From Sediminicoccus rosea (GTDB lineage: Bacteria > Pseudomonadota > Alphaproteobacteria > Acetobacterales > Acetobacteraceae), in the NCBI RefSeq assembly GCF_033547095.1, contig NZ_CP137852.1, positions 1,853,501 to 1,917,500 of the forward strand: 64,000 nucleotides of DNA, written 5' to 3'. Both the position numbers and the translations under genes were made by a program. The notes beneath the pieces are model-generated. The model did not search any database. It worked only from the letters and a program-made list of their open reading frames with translations, and was not told the DNA's origin. Position 1 is the first letter of the stretch. Every line of letters starts with the position of its first letter. Positions 56,348-64,000 of this stretch are shown here, piece by piece.

Positions 56348-57268
56348 TCATCGCCGCACCGGGAAGAGGCCGGCCGGGCGGAAGGCGAGGATCGCGGCCA
56401 TCACGACGTAGATCAGCATGGAGGCCATGGCCGCCCCCGCCTGCCGCGCGGCGGAGGGGTCGAGGAAGAGGCGCATCAGGTCGGGCATCATGCTGCGGCC
56501 GATGGTCTCGACCAGGCCCACCAACAGGGCCGCGATGAAGGCGCCGCGGACCGAGCCGATGCCGCCGATCACGATCACCACGAAGGCGAGGATGAGCAGG
56601 TTGTCGCCCATCCCGGGTTCGACCGAGAGGATGGGCGCCGCCATGGCGCCGGCGAAGCCCGCCAGCATGGCGCCGAAGCCGAAGACCAGCATGAAGAGGC
56701 GCCGGATATCCACACCGAGCGCCGAGACCATCGGCGCATTGGTGGCGCCGGCCCGCACCAGCATGCCCACCCGCGTGCGCTCGACGAGGAACCAGAGCAG
56801 CCCCGCGGTGGCGAGGCCGGCGACCAGGATGGCGATGCGATAGGTGGGGTAGAGCAGCCCATCCATCACGCGCACGCCGCCACTCAACAGCTCCGGCACC
56901 GGCATCTGCATGGGCGCCGTGCCGAACACCGCCTTCACGCCCTGGTTCAGGAAGAGGATGACGCCGAAGGTGGCCAGCACCTGGCTGAGATGGTCGCGCT
57001 CATAGAGATGTCGGAAGACCAGGAATTCCAGCAGCAGGCCGAAGGCGAGCGTCGCCGGCAAAGTCAGCAGCAGCCCCCACCAGAAGCTGCCGGTCAGCGC
57101 CGCGAGCGTCGCGCCCAGATAGGCGCCCAGCATGTACTGGACGCCGTGCGCGAGGTTGATGAAGTCCATCACGCCAAAGACGAGTGTGAGGCCGGCGGCC
57201 ACGAGAAAGAGCAGGATGCCGAACTGCAACCCGTTCAGCCCCTGCACCAGAAGCAGCGTCGTGTTCAC
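56348..57268 (-). CDS. livH: Branched-chain amino-acid ABC transporter permease LivH
   Basis: 306 residues, about eight helices. QGLNGLQFGILLFLVAAGLT and FGVMDFINLAHG at the start are LivH signatures, and VIGGIGSVRGAFIAALLVG is the permease loop. Starts 117 bases after livK, across two hairpins. Confidence 0.95.
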   Translation of the reverse strand: MNTTLLLVQGLNGLQFGILLFLVAAGLTLVFGVMDFINLAHGVQYMLGAYLGATLAALTGSFWWGLLLTLPATLAFGLLLEFLVFRHLYERDHLSQVLATFGVILFLNQGVKAVFGTAPMQMPVPELLSGGVRVMDGLLYPTYRIAILVAGLATAGLLWFLVERTRVGMLVRAGATNAPMVSALGVDIRRLFMLVFGFGAMLAGFAGAMAAPILSVEPGMGDNLLILAFVVIVIGGIGSVRGAFIAALLVGLVETIGRSMMPDLMRLFLDPSAARQAGAAMASMLIYVVMAAILAFRPAGLFPVRR

Positions 57269-57287
57269 AGCCAGACCCCCGCGGGGC

Positions 57288-57312
57288 CCTCCTGTGGCTT
57301 AGCCACAGGAGG
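57288..57312 (-). other. Strong intercistronic hairpin between livK and livH
   Basis: CCTCCTGTGGCT, one base, AGCCACAGGAGG: 12-base perfect inverted repeat (11-base stem with a 3-base loop in RNA), 20 bases before the livH ATG. Such hairpins commonly stabilise the binding-protein mRNA or lower readthrough into the permease genes. Confidence 0.6.
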
Positions 57313-57327
57313 ATGAGCCGAGCTTCC

Positions 57328-57381
57328 AAAAAAAAGCGCCAATCCGGGGCCCTCGCGAAATTGCGAAGCGATTTCGTGGGG
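57328..57381 (-). terminator. Partial terminator after livK
   Basis: On the minus strand a stem (57371-57381 with 57351-57361, 11 pairs with two G-T) begins 4 bases after the livK stop, followed 15 bases later by eight Ts (57335-57328). The distance of the T-run from the stem makes termination likely to be incomplete. Confidence 0.5.
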
Positions 57382-57385
57382 AATG

Positions 57386-58585
57386 TCAGATGCGCGCCGG
57401 CATGCGGCACTCGGCCGCCCAGGGGTCCACATTGGCCTCCAGCACGCGGCGCACCGTCTCGGTCTGGAACTTGCCGTCCGGGCGGCGGGCCACCCGCAGC
57501 AGCCAGAAATCCTGCACCGGATACTGGTTCGTGCCGAAGCGGAAGGGCCCGCGCACGCTCTGGAAATCGGCCGCCGCGATGGCGGCGCGCAGCGCGTTCT
57601 TGTCGGTGAGGTTGCCGCCGACGCGCCGCACCGCCGCGTTCAGCATGTTCGCCGCGTCGTAGCTCTGCGCCGCATAGGTGGCGGGGACGTAGTTGAAGGC
57701 GGCCTCGAATTCCGAGACGAAGCGGCGGTTCACCGGGTTGTCCATGTTGGGTGCCCAGCTCGCCGCGCTGAAGAAGCCGAGAGCGGCCTCGCCCTGTGCC
57801 GGCAGCGTCGCCTCATCCACGGTGAAGGTCGAGAGGAAGGGGATGTTGGCGAGGCCCGCCTGACGATACTGGCGAACGAGGTTCACGCCCAGGCCACCCG
57901 GCATGAAGGTGAAGATCGCATCCGGCCGGAGCGAGGCGATGCGCGCGAGTTCGGCCGAGAAGTCGAGCTGCGTGAGCGGCACATAGACCTCGTCCACCAC
58001 GGTGCCCTGGAAGCGGGACTTGAAGCCCGCCATGGCATCGCGCCCGGCCTGGTAGTTCGGCGTCATCAGGAAGACGCGGCGGTAGCCGGCATCCTGCGCC
58101 GCCTGGCCCATCACCGAATGGACCTGGTCGTTGTTGTAGGAGGTGGTGAAGAAATACGGGTTGCAGCCACGGCCGGCATAGGTGGAGGGGCCGGCATTGG
58201 TGGAGATCAGGAAGGTGCCCGCCTCCGTCACCGGCCGCATGATGGCGGCGAGGATGTTGGAGAAGACCACGCCCACGATGAAGTCCACGCGGTCCCGCTC
58301 CAGCGCCGCGCGCACCTTGGTGACGGCGACATCGGGGCGCAGCTCGTCATCGATGACGATCGTCTCGACCGGGCGGCCGCCGAGCTGGTTGTTGAGCTGC
58401 CGCATGCCGAGCATCCAGCCGTCGCGCAGCTGGGTGCCCAGCGCCGCCTGCGGTCCGGTCTGCACGGCCACCAGGCCGACCTTGATGGGCGCGCCCTGGG
58501 CCTGGAGCACGGCGGGGGCGGCCAGCAGCCCGGTGCTGGTGGCGAGAAGGGTGCGGCGGCGGAACGCCGGGATCTGGAACGCCAT
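57386..58585 (-). CDS. livK: Branched-chain amino-acid-type ABC transporter substrate-binding protein
   Basis: 399 residues. N-terminal FRRRTLLATSTGLLAAPAV is a Tat-like signal peptide (cleavage near QAQG). Periplasmic binding-protein type I fold: IKVGLVAVQTGPQAALGTQ, GVVFSNILAAIMRPV, FTTSYNNDQVHSVMG, FMPGGLGVNLVRQYRQAG. Ligand may be an aromatic compound or amide rather than leucine. ATG 58583-58585 with GGGAGAG six bases upstream. Confidence 0.92.
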   Translation of the reverse strand: MAFQIPAFRRRTLLATSTGLLAAPAVLQAQGAPIKVGLVAVQTGPQAALGTQLRDGWMLGMRQLNNQLGGRPVETIVIDDELRPDVAVTKVRAALERDRVDFIVGVVFSNILAAIMRPVTEAGTFLISTNAGPSTYAGRGCNPYFFTTSYNNDQVHSVMGQAAQDAGYRRVFLMTPNYQAGRDAMAGFKSRFQGTVVDEVYVPLTQLDFSAELARIASLRPDAIFTFMPGGLGVNLVRQYRQAGLANIPFLSTFTVDEATLPAQGEAALGFFSAASWAPNMDNPVNRRFVSEFEAAFNYVPATYAAQSYDAANMLNAAVRRVGGNLTDKNALRAAIAAADFQSVRGPFRFGTNQYPVQDFWLLRVARRPDGKFQTETVRRVLEANVDPWAAECRMPARI

Positions 58586-58619
58586 CAGCTGCTCTCCCAA
58601 TGTTTTAAGCTTCAATGAT

Positions 58620-58649
58620 CTCATAGGTGACCGCAGACCTGCCATGCAA
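58620..58649 (-). promoter_or_regulatory. Possible promoter of the liv operon
   Basis: On the minus strand TTGCAT (58649-58644), 18-base spacer, TATGAG (58625-58620). It lies across the stop of the upstream hydrolase gene and would give a ~28-base leader to livK. Confidence 0.4.
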
Positions 58650-59403
58650 GCCTCGCGATTCTCATCGTCAGCGGATGACGGGCCTGCGGCAAGGGGCTGA
58701 GGACGGTGAAATGGTCCAGCCCTGGCAGCGCCTCGCTCGTGCCGCCCCAGAGTGGCGCGAACTGGGCGCTCTGCCGCAGGAATTCCGGGCTTTCGGCGCC
58801 GCCCACCACGGCATGGAGCGGCCGGCCGGGGGAGGGGAGAAGGGCCGGTGAAAGCGCGCGCGCCGTCGCCGCGTCAAGGCCGAGCGCCGTGTTGATGCTG
58901 GTGGGGATCAGCGGCTCCAGCCAGAAAAGGCCCGAGATCGGCACCGCGGCGGCGACCATCTCGGCGGGCAGCCGCGCCAGCAGATGCGCGGCCAGGTGCC
59001 CGCCCGCCGAATGGCCCGAGACCAGCATGGGCCGTCCCAGCCGCGCATGCAGCGCGCGCGCCGCCGCCTCGGCCTGTGCCGCGATGGTGGCGAGCGGCAC
59101 GCTGGGGCAGAGGTCATAGGAGGGGCAGGCCACCGCCACGCCCTGGGCGAACAGCCCCGCCGCGCAATGGCTGACGGACGAGCGGTCCAGCGCCTGCCAG
59201 TAGCCGCCGTGGAAGAACATCGCGACGCCGCGAATCTCGGGCGGGAGGAAGAGGTCCATCACCTCGCGCGGCCCGGGCCCATAGGCCAGCGTCTCGGGCG
59301 GGTGCGCTTCGCGGAAGGCGGCGGAATCGCGTACCCAGCCCGCGATGATGGCGGGGTGGCCGGGCACGCGGGCGCGGTTGTTGTATTCGGCTTCCAGATC
59401 CAT
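58621..59403 (-). CDS. Alpha/beta-hydrolase, arylformamidase (kynurenine formamidase)-like
   Basis: 260 residues. FFHGGYWQALDRSSVSHCA near 82-100, YDLCPSVPLATI and nucleophile elbow SGHSAGGHLAAHL match the KynB-like esterase/formamidase group; Asp and His of the triad lie in the C-terminal VVGGAESPEF and LDHFTV segments. ATG 59401-59403 has no strong ribosome site. Only 45 bases separate it from the divergent deoxyribosyltransferase gene. Confidence 0.85.
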   Translation of the reverse strand: MDLEAEYNNRARVPGHPAIIAGWVRDSAAFREAHPPETLAYGPGPREVMDLFLPPEIRGVAMFFHGGYWQALDRSSVSHCAAGLFAQGVAVACPSYDLCPSVPLATIAAQAEAAARALHARLGRPMLVSGHSAGGHLAAHLLARLPAEMVAAAVPISGLFWLEPLIPTSINTALGLDAATARALSPALLPSPGRPLHAVVGGAESPEFLRQSAQFAPLWGGTSEALPGLDHFTVLSPLPQARHPLTMRIARLAWQVCGHL

Positions 59404-59419
59404 CGGATGATCATAGGCC

Positions 59420-59433
59420 GGAAACCGCTTTCC
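59420..59433. promoter_or_regulatory. Third copy of the LacI-type palindrome
   Basis: GGAAACCGCTTTCC (12 of 14 symmetric); with its TG flank it matches GGAAACCGGTTTCCTG of 44475-44494 in 15 of 16 bases. It is centred in the 45-base divergent spacer, where it could control both genes. Confidence 0.45.
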
Positions 59434-59448
59434 TGGCAGAATGACCGG

Positions 59449-59994
59449 ATGCGTATCTATCTCGCCGGTCCTGAGGTCTTCCTGCCCGACCCCCTCGCGG
59501 CGGGGGCGGCGAAGAAGGCGATCTGCGCGAAGCACGGCATGGTCGGCGTCTTCCCTCTCGACGCGCCGGCGCCCATGCCCTCCGGCCCGCCCGACTGGCG
59601 GCGCATCCATGCGGCGAACGAGGCGCATATCCAGGGCTGCGACGTGCTGGTGGCGAACCTCACGCCCTTCCGCGGCCTCGCCGCCGATCCGGGCACGGTG
59701 TTCGAACTGGGCTACATGCGCGGCCTGGGCCGGCCCGTCTTCGGCTACACGCATGTGCCGCACGACTACCGCACCCGCGTGGGCGAGGCCCGGCATGACG
59801 GCGCGGCCTGGCGCGATGCCGAAGGGCTGGAGGTCGAGGATTTCGGCCTCGCCGAGAACCTGATGCTGGAGGGCGCCATCGCCGCCTCGGGCGGCGTGCT
59901 GCTCCGCGCGGAGGATGGGCTCGGCTGGCAGGACCTGACGCTGTTCGAGGCGTGTGTGATGGCGGTGCGCCGGAAGCTTGTGGGTGAATTGTAA
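59449..59994 (+). CDS. Nucleoside 2-deoxyribosyltransferase family protein
   Basis: 181 residues. RIYLAGPEVFLPDP at 2-15, CDVLVANLTPFRG with an Asp/Asn pair, and DPGTVFELGYMRGLG with the nucleophile Glu, the pattern of nucleoside 2-deoxyribosyltransferases and related nucleotide hydrolases. Transfers or hydrolyses deoxyribose from nucleosides. ATG 59449 chosen because the conserved beta strand starts there; an open frame to 58984 is antisense to the neighbour. Confidence 0.88.
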   Translation: MRIYLAGPEVFLPDPLAAGAAKKAICAKHGMVGVFPLDAPAPMPSGPPDWRRIHAANEAHIQGCDVLVANLTPFRGLAADPGTVFELGYMRGLGRPVFGYTHVPHDYRTRVGEARHDGAAWRDAEGLEVEDFGLAENLMLEGAIAASGGVLLRAEDGLGWQDLTLFEACVMAVRRKLVGEL

Positions 59995-60099
59995 TCCCTC
60001 GCCTGGGTAACCCGCCGCATCCCGGCGGCGAACCCGGACCAGGCGCGCCTTTCGATCCATCGGGGATCCTGTGGGGGCGCCCGCTCGAAGAGGGTTCCC

Positions 60100-60528
60100 A
60101 TGCCGCACCGCACCCCCCTCCTGGTCCATCTGCTCGCCTGGGCCGCCGCCATCTGGATCGCCTATGAGCTGCTCTACTACGAGCAGTTCAAGCTGACCGG
60201 GCCGACGTTGATCTTCGACCGCCTCTCCGACTGGTCAGGCATCCCCGAGAAGCCCTTCCGCCTCTTTGTCGCGGGCATGGAGATCGTCGCCGCCATCCTC
60301 GTGCTGATCCCGCGCACGCAGGGTTTCGGCGGGCTCTTCGCGGCCGGCATCATGGGCGGCGCGATCTTCTTCCACCTCTTCACGCCGCTCGGCGTGGACC
60401 CCTATGAGGATGGCGGCAAGCTCTTCCAGGAGGCGTGCTTCACCTTCGCCATGGGCCTGCTGTTGGCCTGGCTGCGGCGTGAGCAGCTGCTCGCGCTGCT
60501 GCCGCGCCGCGCGCCGCTCGCGGCCTGA
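60100..60528 (+). CDS. DoxX-like membrane protein
   Basis: 142 residues, four helices (~7-25, ~55-75, ~78-95, ~107-128) with RLFVAGMEIVAAILVLIP and FHLFTPLGVDPYEDGG between them, as in small DoxX proteins of unknown or redox/thiol-linked role. GAAGAGGG lies before ATG 60100. Three bases separate it from the OpgC-like gene. Confidence 0.8.
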   Translation: MPHRTPLLVHLLAWAAAIWIAYELLYYEQFKLTGPTLIFDRLSDWSGIPEKPFRLFVAGMEIVAAILVLIPRTQGFGGLFAAGIMGGAIFFHLFTPLGVDPYEDGGKLFQEACFTFAMGLLLAWLRREQLLALLPRRAPLAA

Positions 60529-60531
60529 GCC

Positions 60532-61644
60532 ATGATGAGCGCCATCCCCGCGCGCCCGCCGCGCGACCTGCGCCTCGACGTGCTGCGCGGCTGGATGCAG
60601 GTCTCGATCTTCGTCTCCCATGTGGTGGGCACCTGGCTTGCCTGGGGAATCCACGCGGCCTGGGGCCTGTCGGATTCCTCGGAGATGTTCATCCTGCTCT
60701 CGGGCATGACGCTGGGCTCGGTCTTCTCGCTGAAGGCGGCCAAGGCGGGGGCGGGCGTTGCGCAGCGGGACCTGCTGGGCCGCGCGCTGCGCCTCTACCG
60801 GACGCATCTGCTCGTCTTCTTCATCTTCGCCGCCATGGTGCTGCTGGCGGAGATGCTGTTCCAGGTGCCCGGTGCCGTCGCGCGCTTCGGCTGGCAGCAT
60901 CTGGTGGAGCACCCGTTTCAGGCGGTGGCGCTCGCCTTCACCGGGCTGTTCCAGCCCGACTTCATGGGCACGCTGCCGGTCTTCGTCCTGGGCATGCTGC
61001 TGCTCGGCCCCTTCCTCATGCTGGTGCCGCGCTTCGGCGCCTGGGCCCTGCTGCCGAGCCTGCTGCTCTATGCCGCCGTCAACCTCGGCTGGATCGCGAC
61101 GCCGGGCCTGGGCGGGACGCTGATCGCCTTCGATCCGCTGGCCTGGCAGTTCCTCTACCTGCTGGGCGGCTTTCTGGGTTGGCGGGCGCTGCATGGCATG
61201 ACGCTGCCGCGCTCCTCCATGGTCACGCTGCTGGCGGCGCTGGTGGTGGTGCTGGGCTTCGGCGTGCGCCTCGTCCAGCACGGCTTCGTCGAGGGGGCGG
61301 ACTGGATTCCGGGCCTCTTCGAGCACAAGGACGTGCTGGCGCCCCCGCGCCTCCTGCATGCTCTGGCGCTGGCCTGGCTGGTCGCCATGCTGGTGCCGCG
61401 CCGGGCGGACTGGATGGAGGGGCTCGCGGGCCGCGCGCTCGCCACCATCGGGCGGAATTCGCTGCGGGTCTTCTGCACCGGCCTGTTCCTCGCCTGGATC
61501 ATCTCCCGCGCGATGGAGGCGGTGCCGGAGCGGGCGCAGCTGGTGGGCTTGCTGCTGATCTTGCCCAGCATCGCCGCGCTCTGGACGGTGGCGCTGTTCT
61601 CCGAGCGGGCGCGGGGGGCCGCGGTGGCGACGGGGCGAGCCTGA
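60532..61644 (+). CDS. OpgC-like acyltransferase membrane protein
   Basis: 370 residues, about ten helices. RDLRLDVLRGWMQVSIFVSH at the start and the SEMFILLSGMTLGSVF segment match OpgC, which succinylates osmoregulated periplasmic glucans; the LRLYRTHLLVFF and NSLRVFCTGL segments are also family features. Substrate in this organism unknown. A second ATG three bases later is an alternative start. Confidence 0.85.
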   Translation: MMSAIPARPPRDLRLDVLRGWMQVSIFVSHVVGTWLAWGIHAAWGLSDSSEMFILLSGMTLGSVFSLKAAKAGAGVAQRDLLGRALRLYRTHLLVFFIFAAMVLLAEMLFQVPGAVARFGWQHLVEHPFQAVALAFTGLFQPDFMGTLPVFVLGMLLLGPFLMLVPRFGAWALLPSLLLYAAVNLGWIATPGLGGTLIAFDPLAWQFLYLLGGFLGWRALHGMTLPRSSMVTLLAALVVVLGFGVRLVQHGFVEGADWIPGLFEHKDVLAPPRLLHALALAWLVAMLVPRRADWMEGLAGRALATIGRNSLRVFCTGLFLAWIISRAMEAVPERAQLVGLLLILPSIAALWTVALFSERARGAAVATGRA

Positions 61645-61708
61645 GACAGGGCTTGCGCTTCCGCGCGCGCATTACGACGATGACAGGGAAACCTGCCGGA
61701 GAATTCGC

Positions 61709-62707
61709 GTGACCCGCCTGACCCGCCGCTCTGCCCTGCTCGGCGCCGCCGCGCTGCCCGTCGCCGCGCCCCTGTCCTCGCCCGGCGCGCAGGAGGCCTG
61801 GCCTACGCGTGACCTGCGGCTGATCGTGCCCTTCCCGGCCGGCGGCACCACGGATGTGATGGCACGCCTCCTGGCGCAGGAGATGGGCCAGCGCCTGGGG
61901 CGGTCCATCATCGTCGAGAACCTGGCGGGCGCGGGCGGCATGGTCGGCGCGCAGCGCTTCGTGCGCGACGGCAATGACCACACGATGTTCCTGAGCCAGA
62001 TCGCCTCCAACGCGATCGTCCCGGCCCTCCAGCGCAATGCGGGCTACGATCCGGAGCGCGACTTCCGGCCCATCACGCTGCTGGTGACGGTGCCCAATGT
62101 CTGGATCGGCAACGCCACGCGCATGGGCACGCGCGATGCGCGGGACTACATGCGCCGCGTGCGCGCCGACCGGCCGGGCCGGCCCTTCGGCAGCGCGGGC
62201 AACGGCACCTCGACGCATCTGACGGGCGAGCTGATCAGCCAGCTCGCGGGCCTGCGGATGCAGCACATCCCCTTCCGCGGCGCCGCACCCGCGATGACGG
62301 CGCTGATCGCGGGCGACATCGACGTCTTCCTCGACAACCTGCCGACCGCGCTGCCGGCGATCCGCGGCGGGCTGGTCGTGCCGCTCGCCGTCACCTCGGC
62401 CGAGCGCGTGCCCGAATTGCCGGACGTGCCGACGGTGAGCGAGCTGGGTGCCGAATTCGGCCTGGCGGGCTTCGAGGCGGTGGCGTGGTTCGGCCTTTCC
62501 GCCCATGCCAGCATCAGCGATGCCCATCTCGCGCGCCTCGTCACCGCCGCCGAGGGCGCGATGGCCGACCCCAATGTGCGCCGCCAGCTGGCCGAGCGCG
62601 GCACCACGCCGGCCGGCGGCGGCCCGGCGCGCTACGCCGCGCTGATCCGCACGGAGCGCGAGCGCTGGGCGCGGGTGGTGCGCGAGGGCAACATCCAGGC
62701 CGATTAG
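61709..62707 (+). CDS. Tripartite tricarboxylate transporter (Bug) substrate-binding protein
   Basis: 332 residues from GTG 61709 with CCGGAGA about six bases upstream. Tat-like N-terminus TRRSALLGAAALPVAAPL, then the Bug hallmark LRLIVPFPAGGTTDVMARLLA and GQRLGRSIIVENLAGAGG, PFRGAAPAMTALIAGDID. Orphan: no TctA/TctB membrane partners nearby. Ligand probably a carboxylate. Confidence 0.92.
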   Translation: MTRLTRRSALLGAAALPVAAPLSSPGAQEAWPTRDLRLIVPFPAGGTTDVMARLLAQEMGQRLGRSIIVENLAGAGGMVGAQRFVRDGNDHTMFLSQIASNAIVPALQRNAGYDPERDFRPITLLVTVPNVWIGNATRMGTRDARDYMRRVRADRPGRPFGSAGNGTSTHLTGELISQLAGLRMQHIPFRGAAPAMTALIAGDIDVFLDNLPTALPAIRGGLVVPLAVTSAERVPELPDVPTVSELGAEFGLAGFEAVAWFGLSAHASISDAHLARLVTAAEGAMADPNVRRQLAERGTTPAGGGPARYAALIRTERERWARVVREGNIQAD

Positions 62708-62723
62708 CGCCGGTTCACGGCGC
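62707..62723. terminator. Short hairpin at converging stops
   Basis: GCGCCG-GTTCA-CGGCGC, a 6-base stem covering the 7-base gap between the Bug gene and the enoyl-CoA hydratase gene and the ends of both. Confidence 0.4.
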
Positions 62724-63503
62724 CCAGCGCGGCTTGCGCTTCTCCCGGAAGGCGGCGAGGCCCTCGCGGCCTTCGGCGCCCGCGCGCTGCATCCAGCTCT
62801 CATGGGCGAGTGCGGCCATCTGGTGCTCGCTCAGCATGAGGCCGTTGGATTCCAGCAGGCTCGTCTTGGTCGTGGCGATGCCGGCCGGCGAGGAGAGCAG
62901 CATGGCGCCGATGATCTCCTCCAGCCGCGCCTCGATCGCCTCCGGCGCGTGCACCTCATGCACCAGGCCGATGCGCATGGCTTCCTCCGGCCCGAAGCGC
63001 TCGCCGGTGATGGCGTAGCGCCTGGCGTGGCGCAGGCCCATGGCGTGCACCATGTGCGTGGAGATCGGCGTGGGGGCGACGCCCACGCGCACCTCGGAGA
63101 TGCCGAAGCTGGCGGCGGTGGTGGCCAGCGCCACATCCACGCAGCAGGCGATGCCGGTGCCGCCGCCGAAGCAGGCGCCATGGATCACGGCGAAGCTCGG
63201 CTTCGGGAATTCATTGAGGCGCTGCATGGCGCGCGTCGTCAGCATCGAGGCGGCGAAGGCCTGTTCGGGCGGCGCGGCGGCGGCCTCGCTCAGCCAGTTG
63301 ATGTCCGCACCCGCCTGGAAATGCTTGCCCGCCCCGCGGATGACGAGGCCGCGCACGAGGGGGTCTTCGGCGAGCTGCGGCAGGCCGTCGATCAACGCCT
63401 CCAGCATCTCGCCATTATAGGCATTGCCCAGAGCGGGGCGGTTCAGTGTGGCGGTGACGATGCCGCGCGCATCGCGGCTCATCAGGACGGGCGGTTCGGT
63501 CAT
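62715..63503 (-). CDS. Enoyl-CoA hydratase/isomerase family protein
   Basis: 262 residues from ATG 63501-63503 with GGGAG seven bases upstream. Oxyanion-hole segments AGADINWL and HGACFGGGTGIA, and the SEVRVGVAPTPIS helix with a catalytic Glu. Resembles the methylglutaconyl/isohexenylglutaconyl-CoA hydratase group. Single gene, converging with the Bug gene. Confidence 0.9.
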   Translation of the reverse strand: MTEPPVLMSRDARGIVTATLNRPALGNAYNGEMLEALIDGLPQLAEDPLVRGLVIRGAGKHFQAGADINWLSEAAAAPPEQAFAASMLTTRAMQRLNEFPKPSFAVIHGACFGGGTGIACCVDVALATTAASFGISEVRVGVAPTPISTHMVHAMGLRHARRYAITGERFGPEEAMRIGLVHEVHAPEAIEARLEEIIGAMLLSSPAGIATTKTSLLESNGLMLSEHQMAALAHESWMQRAGAEGREGLAAFREKRKPRWAP

Positions 63504-63631
63504 GCGTGGTCTCCCTGTTGGGACCGAGCCTCCCGCCGCCGCGCGCCCGGCGCAAGCCCACGCATTTTTCTTGTCAGACGGCCCCGCTTCGCGCGACGAA
63601 TCGGGCTTCCCCCAGTTGGAGGCATCCCCCG

Positions 63632-64000
63632 ATGGCCATCTCCCGCCGCGGCGTCCTCGTCGCCCCCGCCGTGGTCGCGGCATCGCCCGCCCTGGCGCAG
63701 GAGGCGCTGGACATGCTGCTGGTGCTGGCGATGGACGCATCCGGCTCGATCGGCGAGGAGGAGTTTCGCCTGCAGCGCGAGGGCTATGCCGAGGCGCTGA
63801 CGCATCCGCAGGTGATCGCCGCCATCCGCAGCAAGCGGCGCGGCGCCATGGGCATCGCCATGATCGAATGGGGCAGCCCCGGCGGCTCGCAGACCATCGT
63901 CGACTGGATGCGGGTCAGCGACCTCGCCTCCGCCCAGGCACTGGCCGATGCGCTGCTCGCCGCCCCACGCACCCAGCAGAGCTACAACGCGATCGGCGAT
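63632..64000 (+). CDS. DUF1194 von Willebrand factor A-like protein (partial, runs off right edge)
   Basis: 123 codons visible. Signal peptide with twin arginine AISRRGVLVAPAVVAASPALA, then MLLVLAMDASGSIGEEEF, a MIDAS-type metal site (DASGS) of a VWA fold, and WMRVSDLASAQALADALLA. DUF1194 proteins are exported proteins of unknown role. GGAGG at 63618-63622 nine bases before ATG 63632. Confidence 0.82.
   Translation, partial: MAISRRGVLVAPAVVAASPALAQEALDMLLVLAMDASGSIGEEEFRLQREGYAEALTHPQVIAAIRSKRRGAMGIAMIEWGSPGGSQTIVDWMRVSDLASAQALADALLAAPRTQQSYNAIGD

Overview
GC-rich alphaproteobacterial chromosome, most likely an acetic-acid-bacteria relative of the Roseomonas type (Acetobacteraceae). This is inferred from the order eno - ftsB - pdhA - pdhB (E1 beta carrying its own lipoyl domain) - pdhC - lpdA - lipA - RatA/Coq10-like, from many Tat-type signal peptides, and from solute-binding proteins of the Bug and Liv types. 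There is no rRNA, tRNA, CRISPR array, transposase or integrase that I can support. Genes are packed tightly: most neighbours within an operon overlap by 4 or 1 bases (ATGA, GTGA, TGATG), and no gene-free stretch exceeds 300 bases.

Layout. 1-5877 (minus): a tightly coupled cassette read right to left: FAD oxidoreductase, PNPOx-like flavoprotein, DUF3253, a DUF1499/methyltransferase-like fusion, a two-headed GT4-GT2 glycosyltransferase and an SbmA/YddA-type ABC transporter cut by the left edge. 5932-7742 (minus): a DUF1826 gene and a CxCC-type CobW/COG0523 GTPase behind a Zur-like palindrome, probably a zinc-starvation operon. 7846-17824 (plus): central metabolism (enolase, FtsB, pyruvate dehydrogenase E1a/E1b/E2/E3 with an embedded GNAT gene, lipoyl synthase, RatA/Coq10-like protein). 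17825-24961: DUF4337 membrane protein, threonine aldolase, YraN with an apparent CTG start, an RND efflux adaptor/permease pair and a second PNPOx-like protein.

25005-26312 is a visibly less GC-rich accessory pair: a membrane-anchored protein and a protein with a DUF6973-like D-RH-E-MDDHNN signature. 26390-29790 (minus) is an operon of NUDIX, AlaX-type editing protein, mercaptopyruvate sulfurtransferase and cystathionine beta-lyase. 29828-43431 is mostly envelope polysaccharide work: a GT39-like membrane transferase and YdcF on plus, then on minus an initiating sugar transferase, a Wzx-type flippase, two GT4 and two GT2 transferases, a GNAT, and a separate GtrB-like transferase with a NodB-fold deacetylase.

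43497-47934 (plus) looks catabolic: DapA-like aldolase/lyase, SDR, GreB, 3-hydroxyacyl-CoA-dehydrogenase-like protein and MFS carrier, with two LacI-type palindromes before the SDR. 47891-53695 holds a hydrolase, a DMT carrier, a lone molybdopterin-binding subunit of the xanthine dehydrogenase family, a Bcr/CflA-type MFS pump and a cupin. 53944-58585 (minus) is a complete branched-chain amino-acid-type ABC importer (livK-H-M-G-F) with strong intercistronic hairpins. 58621-64000: arylformamidase-like hydrolase and nucleoside 2-deoxyribosyltransferase (divergent, sharing a third copy of the palindrome), DoxX, OpgC-like, a Bug binding protein, an enoyl-CoA hydratase and a DUF1194 protein cut by the right edge.
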